The notes under the pieces are model-generated. The model saw only the letters and a list, made by a program, of their open reading frames with translations, did not search any database and had not been told where the DNA came from. From the NCBI GenBank assembly GCA_903825035.1, contig CAIJYV010000037.1, positions 1 through 38,657 on the forward strand: a DNA stretch of 38,657 nt, written 5' to 3'. Both the position numbers and the translations under genes were made by a program. Each line of letters starts with the position of its first letter. Within the stretch, counting starts at the first letter, position 1. Shown in pieces: positions 33,128 through 38,657 of this stretch. Source of the stretch: an uncultured Actinomycetes bacterium. Lineage in GTDB: Bacteria > Actinomycetota > Acidimicrobiia > Acidimicrobiales > RAAP-2.

Positions 33128-34330
33128 ATGCCTACGCCCGCCACCTCCAAACTTCGACGCTTGCCCTTTAACGCTCCCGTTCGAGCCTGGGCCCTGAGTG
33201 AGTGGGCGCTCATCCCACTTCGAGTGTTCTTGGGCGTCACTTTTGTCTACGGCGGCTTAATGAAGTTGTCTAACCCCAACTTTTTTAACCCGAAGAGTCC
33301 AATTTCTATTCAACAACAGCTCATCGCATCAATTCGAATCAGCCCTATTCACTCGCTGATTTCTCCGATGACTCACTTCGCTAAGCCTTTGGGAATCTTC
33401 ATTGCCTTCGCCGAACTTGCAATTGGACTGGGGACACTCGTTGGCCTGTGGACTCGCATTGCTGCTATTGGTGGGGCGTTCTTATCGCTAAATCTTTTCC
33501 TTACCGTTTCGTTTCACTCCTCTCCGTACTTCATTGGTTCAGATATCGTCTTCCTCTTTGCGTGGCTGCCCTTTGTGATTGCCGGTTCAGGGTCTCGCTT
33601 TAGCGTTGATGCGTTCATCGCGAATCGAGTCGCCAAAGAAAAGAATCTTCCAGACCCCACGCTGGTGCCTATTGCCTTTTCCACCGTTCAAAACATTTGT
33701 GGACACTTTGACAATGGAAAGTGCAAAGAGCAGCAGGGTGCGGCGTGCAACGCAGACCTATGCCCCGTGCTGTTAGGAGCTCGCGCGCCTCGTGTTACGC
33801 GAGTCGGTGCCGACTCAATTGACCGTCGCACCTTGGTAACGAGCGGTATCGCCGCGGCTACCTTGGGTGGAGCGGCGTTGGTCTTAGGGGGTGCCACCGC
33901 TGACGTTGGCCGCATGATCGGCGGAGCGAAGCCTCCCAAGTCCGGTCCCTCGCTTGGTGGGTCAACTACAACGACTACTAATCCGTCGGGATCAACCACC
34001 ACCACTACGACAACTGGCGCAACCAAGGGTACGAAGCTCGGTGCAGCGAGCCAGGTCCCCGAAGGACAGGCCGCCACTTTTACGATCCCATCAAACGGAG
34101 ACACTGGCATCATCTTGCACAAGGGTGGCAAGTTCTTGGCCTACGACGCCATTTGCCCCCACGCTGGATGCCCGGTGGGTTACTCCAGTTCAGCCAACGA
34201 ATTCCAATGCCCGTGCCACGGATCGGTCTTCAACGTTGAAACAGGTGCGGTTCTCGGCGGACCCTCACCACGTGGATTGACCCCTCTGAAGGTTGTTCAA
34301 GGTAGCGACGGTAACCTCTACCTACAGTGA
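33128..34330 (+). CDS. DoxX/DoxD membrane domain fused to a Rieske [2Fe-2S] domain
   Basis: A 400-residue fusion. Residues 25-165 form a four-helix DoxX-like domain (LIPLRVFLGVTFVYGGLMKL, LAIGLGTLVGLWTRIAAIGG, SDIVFLFAWLPFVIAG). Residues 185-215 hold a four-cysteine segment (C191, C199, C207, C212). Residues 232-256 carry a twin-arginine-like start, DRRTLVTSGIAAATLGGAALVLGG, with a hydrophobic helix. Residues 278-300 are a Thr-rich linker. Residues 305-400 form a Rieske domain with cluster ligands C343, H345, C361 and H364 and the disulfide pair C348/C363 (CPHAGC, CPCHGS). DoxX/DoxD proteins relate to thiosulfate:quinone oxidoreductase and other redox systems, so this is probably a quinone-linked redox protein with an outward-facing Rieske head. 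Its stop overlaps the response regulator start (GTGA). Confidence 0.85.
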   Translation: MPTPATSKLRRLPFNAPVRAWALSEWALIPLRVFLGVTFVYGGLMKLSNPNFFNPKSPISIQQQLIASIRISPIHSLISPMTHFAKPLGIFIAFAELAIGLGTLVGLWTRIAAIGGAFLSLNLFLTVSFHSSPYFIGSDIVFLFAWLPFVIAGSGSRFSVDAFIANRVAKEKNLPDPTLVPIAFSTVQNICGHFDNGKCKEQQGAACNADLCPVLLGARAPRVTRVGADSIDRRTLVTSGIAAATLGGAALVLGGATADVGRMIGGAKPPKSGPSLGGSTTTTTNPSGSTTTTTTTGATKGTKLGAASQVPEGQAATFTIPSNGDTGIILHKGGKFLAYDAICPHAGCPVGYSSSANEFQCPCHGSVFNVETGAVLGGPSPRGLTPLKVVQGSDGNLYLQ

Positions 34331-35013
34331 GCAATACCCAACGTCAAGCCTTGATTGTCGAAGATGATCATGCCCTCGCCTTGACTATTGCTGAATTGTT
34401 GACCAGCGAAGGGTACAAAACCGAAACTCGATTTGACGGAGATTCGGGGTACCAAGCAGCGATCACCGGTTCCTTCGACATCATTATTCTCGACGTCATG
34501 TTGCCCAAGCGCAACGGGTTCAAAGTGTGTCAAGACATTCGAGATATGGGAATTGACTCGCCCTTACTGATGTTGACCGCCAAGGATGGTGATTTGGATG
34601 AGATTGAAGGGCTCGAAGCGGGCGCCGATGACTTCTTGCGCAAACCTTTCGAACGCGCCAAGTTGCTTGCCCACATCAATGCTCTGATTCGCCGCTACGA
34701 CCGACACTCGCGAAGCCAATTCAGTGTGGGCGAACTGCATATAAATGCCGCTCAGCGCAGCGCTGAATTGAATGGTGTGGGGTTGAGCTTGACACCTCGC
34801 GAGTTCTCACTCCTAGAGTTTCTGATGTCGCGACCCGGTGTAACGGTGGCCAAGAGTGAGATTTTGCACGCGGTATGGGGCGAAGATTTCGACGGCGACC
34901 CCAACATTATTGAAGTGTACGTCGGCTACCTGCGTCGTAAAATCGACCAGCCCGGTCAAGAGTCTTTGATTCAAACCGTTCGAGGAATCGGTTACAACGT
35001 CAGAACGCCCTAA
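34327..35013 (+). CDS. Two-component response regulator, OmpR/PhoB family
   Basis: A 228-residue regulator. The receiver domain has acidic pocket E12-D13-D14 (IVEDDHA), phosphoacceptor D56 (IIILDVMLP), Thr in LLMLTAKDG and Lys in FLRKPF. The C-terminal winged helix (about 130-226) has SLTPREFSLLEFLMSRPG, VDRxLR-like EVYVGYLRRKID and TVRGIGYNV. It probably binds direct repeats as a dimer after phosphorylation by the next gene's kinase. It overlaps the DoxX-Rieske stop (GTGA) and the kinase start (TAATG), so all three are co-translated. Confidence 0.94.
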   Translation: MSNTQRQALIVEDDHALALTIAELLTSEGYKTETRFDGDSGYQAAITGSFDIIILDVMLPKRNGFKVCQDIRDMGIDSPLLMLTAKDGDLDEIEGLEAGADDFLRKPFERAKLLAHINALIRRYDRHSRSQFSVGELHINAAQRSAELNGVGLSLTPREFSLLEFLMSRPGVTVAKSEILHAVWGEDFDGDPNIIEVYVGYLRRKIDQPGQESLIQTVRGIGYNVRTP

Positions 35014-36395
35014 TGGCCAAGAGACAAAAACTTTCAGTTCGAGCACGGCTCACAATTTCATTCGTCATTGCCGTAGCGGCAATCTTGATTGTCTCTAGCT
35101 TCGGGCTTTTCTTTCTGGTTCATAAATCGTTGGCATCCCAGGCGCAGAACCAAGTGGACGCCGCAATCAGCTCAGCCCAGTCGAAGCTAACTGTTAACCC
35201 TGACCCCAACTCCAAAATCCAAATTCTTAAACCGGTGGGTTACGTGGTGCTGCAGCTAACGAATGCGACCGGCACACAAGTTTGGGCGGCGACTTCAACA
35301 ATTTCGGACGCTCCGGTCCTCGGACGAACCTCTTTGGACTTCTCGTCACCCGACGGGCTCGTCCCGAAGATTGTCACTCAGCCCGGCGATCAGGACATAA
35401 CCGGGCAGCTGAGCTTTCCGACGGTGGTCGCGATTGGTACCAACAAAGGTCCTGGCCTGCTCTTCGGCTTTGTCTACGGCGACACGATCACCCACAGTGA
35501 TCGGATGTTGCTAGCGGGAATTTTGGCCTCGGCACCCTTGTTGCTGCTCTTTATGAGTGGCATGTTTTGGCTAGGTATTGGTCGTGCGCTTGCTCCCGTT
35601 GGCTCAATTCGCCGCCGGGCTGACGCCATTGCATCGACCGATCTGGGCCAGCGAATCGAGGTAACTCCCGGACGAGATGAAATTGCCCGTATGGCGACAA
35701 CGGTAAACGAAATGTTGGACCGTCTCGAGACCTCGGCGGCCAACCAGAAGCAGTTCATCTCTAATGCTTCGCACGAACTACGTAGTCCGCTCACGACCTT
35801 GCTGGCGACCCTCGAACGTGCTCAAGCCAATCCCGAGGCGGAAGATTGGGCGGCGACATCAGAAAGACTTTTACGGGAAAGTCGACGTCTCGAGGCAACC
35901 ATCAACGATCTTTTTTGGCTGGCCAAAAACGATGAGCGTCACCAACTCGAAAATCTCACTGAGGTAGATCTTGATGACATCTTGTACGACGAAGCCTCCA
36001 GAACTAAATCGCTGAGCAAACTTCGTGTCGACGTGAGCCACGTGCAGCCAACCCGCGTGCACGCAAATGCTTCGATGCTGAATCGAATGGTGCGAAACGT
36101 GGTCGATAACGCTATGCGCCACGCCGCCAGCACCCTGACCTTTGCTAGTTACTTCGAAGGTGATGAAGCGGTCATCTTGATAAATAACGACGGTGAAGCG
36201 GTTGATGTCGCGACCAGTGACGACTTTTTCATGCGCTTTATTCGAGCTGACGCCGCGCGGACCAGAGATAGTGGGGGAACAGGTCTCGGGCTTTCAATTG
36301 TGAAGGAGATCTGTGAGCTCCACGGTGGGCAAGTGAGGTTCATCGAAGCGTCAGTGGGATCAACGATTGAACTTCGGATCAAGCGCGAAAGTTAG
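35013..36395 (+). CDS. Two-component sensor histidine kinase
   Basis: A kinase of about 460 residues. Helix 1 lies near 13-36 (LTISFVIAVAAILIVSSFGLFFLV), then an extracytoplasmic domain of about 125 residues, helix 2 near 165-190, and HAMP near 190-240. The H-box is FISNASHELRSPLTTL (H254), the N-box NVVDNAMRHAAS, and the G-boxes NNDGEAVDV and GGTGLGLSIVKEI. It autophosphorylates and passes phosphate to the upstream regulator. The extracytoplasmic part has no cysteines or obvious ligand motif. Coupling with the DoxX-Rieske gene suggests sensing of redox or envelope stress (inference). It ends with a 4-nt TTAG overlap with ogt. Confidence 0.94.
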   Translation: MAKRQKLSVRARLTISFVIAVAAILIVSSFGLFFLVHKSLASQAQNQVDAAISSAQSKLTVNPDPNSKIQILKPVGYVVLQLTNATGTQVWAATSTISDAPVLGRTSLDFSSPDGLVPKIVTQPGDQDITGQLSFPTVVAIGTNKGPGLLFGFVYGDTITHSDRMLLAGILASAPLLLLFMSGMFWLGIGRALAPVGSIRRRADAIASTDLGQRIEVTPGRDEIARMATTVNEMLDRLETSAANQKQFISNASHELRSPLTTLLATLERAQANPEAEDWAATSERLLRESRRLEATINDLFWLAKNDERHQLENLTEVDLDDILYDEASRTKSLSKLRVDVSHVQPTRVHANASMLNRMVRNVVDNAMRHAASTLTFASYFEGDEAVILINNDGEAVDVATSDDFFMRFIRADAARTRDSGGTGLGLSIVKEICELHGGQVRFIEASVGSTIELRIKRES

Positions 36396-36862
36396 TACTT
36401 CGTAATCCCTTCGAGCTCCAGCAAGAATCGCTTGATCTCGAGACCGCCGCCGTACCCGCCAAGTCCATTACTCGCCACAACTCGGTGGCAGGGAGTGATG
36501 ATCGGCCAGGGGTTGTTTCCGTTAGCGGTGCCAACGGCGCGAAAGGCAAGGGGGTGGCCAATTCCAGCGGCGATCTCGCCGTAGGTTTTGGTTTGCCCGA
36601 AGGGAATCTCATCAATCGCCCCCCAGACTGATTGGCGAAACTCAGAAGCAACGGCCTCACAGCGCTGCAAGGTGAATTTCTTGCGCTCTCGAGCGAAGTA
36701 CTCCTCGAGTTGAGTCCTCGCTTTCTGGGAGTGGGCTTCACCTTCACCCTTGCGGGAAGGGAACTTGCGCCCGGGCATGTGAATTTCGCAGATCCCCTTG
36801 GCGCATGCCTCAATGGTCCAGGTCCCTACGGGGGAGCGAAACGGTGTTAAGGAAACTGCCAT
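36392..36862 (-). CDS. ogt: Methylated-DNA--protein-cysteine methyltransferase
   Basis: A 156-residue suicide repair protein that removes O6-alkyl groups from guanine. The acceptor Cys125 is in ITPCHRVVASNGLGGYGGG. The helix-turn-helix part has SVWGAIDEIPFGQTKTYGEIA and the Asn hinge lies in AFRAVGTANGNNPWPI. Normal length for Ogt without an Ada domain. Single gene; AAAAAT lies a few bases upstream of ATG 36862 with no ribosome binding site, so it may be leaderless. Confidence 0.94.
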   Translation of the reverse strand: MAVSLTPFRSPVGTWTIEACAKGICEIHMPGRKFPSRKGEGEAHSQKARTQLEEYFARERKKFTLQRCEAVASEFRQSVWGAIDEIPFGQTKTYGEIAAGIGHPLAFRAVGTANGNNPWPIITPCHRVVASNGLGGYGGGLEIKRFLLELEGITKY

Positions 36863-36917
36863 GAACTATTTTTAGTCGAATGTGGGAACTAGGCGACTGA
36901 CTGGCAATGCCAAAAGG

Positions 36918-36929
36918 TACGCTAAATGA
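36918..36929 (+). promoter_or_regulatory. Candidate leaderless promoter of the pnt operon
   Basis: TACGCT (36918-36923) fits TANNNT and ends exactly 6 nt before ATG 36930; no ribosome binding site is present. The -35 region is weak. Confidence 0.38.
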
Positions 36930-38078
36930 ATGAAGATTGCTCTCTATAAGGAGTCCCGGCCGGGCGAAACCCGCGTCGCGCTCACTCCAGATGCCGTTAA
37001 GGCCTTCGTGGCCGACGGCTGGGAAGTCCAGGTCCAAAAGGGCGCCGGCGCGCTCGCTCACTTTGTTGACGAGGCCTACGTCGCCGTTGGCGCAGCGGTG
37101 GTTGATTCGCCCAGTGGGGATGTCAACGTTCGCGTAAACGCCCCAACTCCAGCCGAAGCGGGGGCTTTGCCCGAGGGTTCGTTGCACCTCAGTTTTCTTT
37201 CGCCACTGCTTAATCAAGATGTAGTTCGCGCGCTGAATGACCGCAAGGTGACCATTTTGAGTTTTGACTTGCTTCCGCGAATTTCACGTGCGCAGTACAT
37301 GGACGCCCTCTCCTCGCAAGCAACTGTTTCGGGATATCGAGCAGCACTCGCGGGGGCGGAATACTTCGACCGCTTCTTTCCTCTTTTAACTACCGCCGCC
37401 GGAACCATCCGCCCCGCCAAAGTACTGGTGATGGGTGTTGGCGTAGCCGGACTTCAAGCAATCGCCACCTCGAAGCGTCTCGGCGCCAAGGTGCGCGCCT
37501 ATGACGTGCGCTCAGCGGCCAAGGAAGAGGCTGAATCAGCGGGTGCGGTATTCGTCAAGTTGGGTGTCACCGCTGACGCCGCCGGCGGATATGCGCGTGA
37601 ACTCACCGACGCCGAAAAGGCTGAACAACAGGCTGCGCTCGTTAATGAAGTCGCTGGCGCTGATGTCGTAATCACTACTGCGGCGGTACCTGGGCGTAAG
37701 GCTCCCATCTTGGTCACCAAGGCCATGGTGGAAGCGATGGGTGAGGGGTCGATCATCATCGACATGGCCGCCGATGGCGGTGGGAACTGTGAACTCACAA
37801 AGGCTGGCGAGACGGTCGTTCATGGTGGAGTTCGCGTAATTGGACTGAGTAACCCGCCCGCCCAAATGGGGGCGAGTGCCAGTTTCATGTACGCCAACAA
37901 CGTGGTGAAGTTACTGGGTCTCTTCGGGGCCAAGGGAACTCTGACCCCCGACTGGAATGACGAAGTAGTTATTGGAGTAACCGTGGCTCGTAATGGCCAG
38001 GTCAACCACGCACCAACCGCTGAAGCTCTCGGAGTTGCCCACGTGGCAATTACCCCTCAACCAAAGGAAAATGCCTAA
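36930..38078 (+). CDS. pntAA: NAD(P) transhydrogenase subunit alpha, part 1 (NAD-binding)
   Basis: A 382-residue soluble domain I of proton-translocating transhydrogenase. It starts MKIALYKESRPGETRVALTP, the alanine dehydrogenase/PntA start. The NAD-binding fold is VLVMGVGVAGLQAIATSKRLGAKVRAYDVR. The flexible loop near DAAGGYARELTDAEKAEQQ and the C-terminal VIIDMAADGGGNCELT region are conserved. It binds NAD(H); with PntAB and PntB it drives NADPH formation with the proton gradient. Split subunits (three genes) are typical of many bacteria. pntAB begins within its stop (TAATG). Confidence 0.95.
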   Translation: MKIALYKESRPGETRVALTPDAVKAFVADGWEVQVQKGAGALAHFVDEAYVAVGAAVVDSPSGDVNVRVNAPTPAEAGALPEGSLHLSFLSPLLNQDVVRALNDRKVTILSFDLLPRISRAQYMDALSSQATVSGYRAALAGAEYFDRFFPLLTTAAGTIRPAKVLVMGVGVAGLQAIATSKRLGAKVRAYDVRSAAKEEAESAGAVFVKLGVTADAAGGYARELTDAEKAEQQAALVNEVAGADVVITTAAVPGRKAPILVTKAMVEAMGEGSIIIDMAADGGGNCELTKAGETVVHGGVRVIGLSNPPAQMGASASFMYANNVVKLLGLFGAKGTLTPDWNDEVVIGVTVARNGQVNHAPTAEALGVAHVAITPQPKENA

Positions 38079-38392
38079 TGGGAAACGTCCTCTTGCAATA
38101 CTCAACCGTATTGATGCTGAGCATCTTTATCGGTATCGAAATTGTGGCCAAGGTGCCATCAATTTTGCACACTCCACTGATGAGTGGATCGAACGCAATC
38201 CACGGAGTCATCTTGGTGGGTTCGATGTTGGTCTTGGGCAACGCGAATACCAATCTCGAAGAGGTCCTGGGCTTTCTTGCGGTGCTGTTGGCAACGCTCA
38301 ACGTGGTCGGCGGGTTTGTCGTTACCGACCGCATGTTAGAGATGTTTAAGCCTAAGAAGAAGGTTGCGAAGAAAGAAGAGGCCGCACAATGA
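38078..38392 (+). CDS. pntAB: NAD(P) transhydrogenase subunit alpha, part 2 (membrane)
   Basis: A 104-residue membrane part of PntA with three to four helices (VLMLSIFIGIEIVAKVPSI, HGVILVGSMLVLGNA, VLGFLAVLLATLNVVGGFVVTDRML) and a Lys-rich tail (KPKKKVAKKEEAAQ). It has the conserved TPLMSGSNAIHGVILVG motif of the family. Overlaps pntAA by 1 nt and pntB by 4 nt (ATGA). Confidence 0.95.
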   Translation: MGNVLLQYSTVLMLSIFIGIEIVAKVPSILHTPLMSGSNAIHGVILVGSMLVLGNANTNLEEVLGFLAVLLATLNVVGGFVVTDRMLEMFKPKKKVAKKEEAAQ

Positions 38393-38657
38393 GTCGCGAT
38401 ACCCTCATCAATCTTCTGTACCTCTTCTCGGCAACTACCTTCTTGCTCGCCATTAAGGGACTGGGCTCACCGAAGCGCGCGCGCTTGGGTAACGTTGTGG
38501 CGGCCATTGGTATGACCGTCGCTGTTGTTGCCACCTTCTTTAAGTACGTCGATGGACACCCCCTTCACCACGTGGGCTTGATCATCTTGGCTATGGCGAT
38601 TGGCATTATCGTCGCCGTACCTACCGCACGTCTCGTGCAGATGACCGCAATGCCACA
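38389..38657 (+). CDS. pntB: NAD(P) transhydrogenase subunit beta, N-terminal part (cut by window edge)
   Basis: From ATG 38389 the frame is open to the window end (89 codons). It begins MSRDTLINLLYLFSATTFLLAIKGLGSP, continues KRARLGNVVAAIGMTVAVVATF, then GLIILAMAIGIIVAVPTARLVQMTAMP. These are the first membrane helices of PntB, including the conserved KGLGSPxxAxxGN stretch. The NADP-binding domain III lies outside the window. The ATGA overlap with pntAB supports the start. Confidence 0.93.
   Translation, partial: MSRDTLINLLYLFSATTFLLAIKGLGSPKRARLGNVVAAIGMTVAVVATFFKYVDGHPLHHVGLIILAMAIGIIVAVPTARLVQMTAMP

Noticed and set aside
33965-34015. Threonine-codon run as a possible slippery or tandem repeat array
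   Set aside because: The ACC/ACT/ACA/ACG codons are mixed and the frame continues cleanly into the Rieske domain; it is a protein linker, not a DNA repeat locus.
1-38657. tRNA, rRNA, CRISPR arrays, insertion sequences, phage genes
   Set aside because: No tRNA-like cloverleaf in the gaps, no regularly spaced repeats, and no transposase or integrase among the open frames.

Overview
The window reads as a chromosomal segment of an actinobacterium. GC content is moderate (roughly mid-50s % by eye) and gene packing is very tight. Actinobacterial marks are a GuaB3-type IMP dehydrogenase paralogue, the decaprenylphosphoryl-arabinose genes (ubiA-dprE1-dprE2), CtaF as a fourth cytochrome oxidase subunit, a five-helix SdhC, an MmpL-type exporter and a run guaB3-guaA-pcrA ... 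sucC-sucD ... folD ... mdh that I recall as conserved gene order in Actinobacteria. The Thr-rich linker in the DoxX-Rieske protein and the moderate GC fit Acidimicrobiia-like aquatic lineages, but that placement is inference. I saw no rRNA, tRNA, CRISPR array, insertion sequence or phage gene.

Layout. 1-498 (minus): N-terminus of an MMPL transporter cut by the window edge. 646-5620 (plus): guaB3-guaA-pcrA with overlapping stops and starts. 5696-6907 (plus): membrane-anchored phosphodiester-glycosidase-like protein, convergent with the minus-strand operon ubiA-dprE1-dprE2 (9920 down to 6908) for decaprenylphosphoryl-arabinose. 10052-16449 (plus): central metabolism, namely sucC, sucD, folD, a cupin, metF, icd and mdh. 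16500-17651: a Fic protein with its own inhibitory motif, a C-terminal DNA-binding domain and a palindromic promoter. 17648-22617: an accessory nitrogen-compound module with a divergent cyclase-family hydrolase, an NCS1 permease, an NTF2-like protein, an amidase and an agmatinase-family ureohydrolase. 22618-26409 (minus): sdhC-sdhA-sdhB plus an SCP2-domain protein. 26545-29708 (minus): tatA-ctaC-ctaD-ctaF. 29791-30767: azlC-azlD. 30768-31532 (minus): enoyl-CoA hydratase. 31605-32396: a short GH1-like protein lacking its acid/base residue. 32380-33021 (minus): DedA. 33128-36395: a DoxX-Rieske fusion overlapping a two-component system. 36392-36862 (minus): Ogt. 36930 to the end: pntAA-pntAB-pntB, with pntB cut by the window edge.

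The core of the window is TCA cycle and respiration: succinyl-CoA synthetase, NADP-isocitrate dehydrogenase, malate dehydrogenase, succinate dehydrogenase, aa3 oxidase and transhydrogenase. One-carbon and purine genes sit beside it. The most interesting accessory parts are the amidase/ureohydrolase/NCS1 module with a strong dyad in its divergent promoter, the autoregulated-looking Fic gene, the DoxX-Rieske-two-component locus, and a DprE1 with alanine at the benzothiazinone-target cysteine position. All six convergent gene pairs have zero spacing or overlap, and several first-in-operon genes look leaderless. No non-coding stretch exceeds about 300 bases; the longest gaps (499-645, 9921-10051, 26410-26544, 33022-33127) hold only promoter or terminator candidates.
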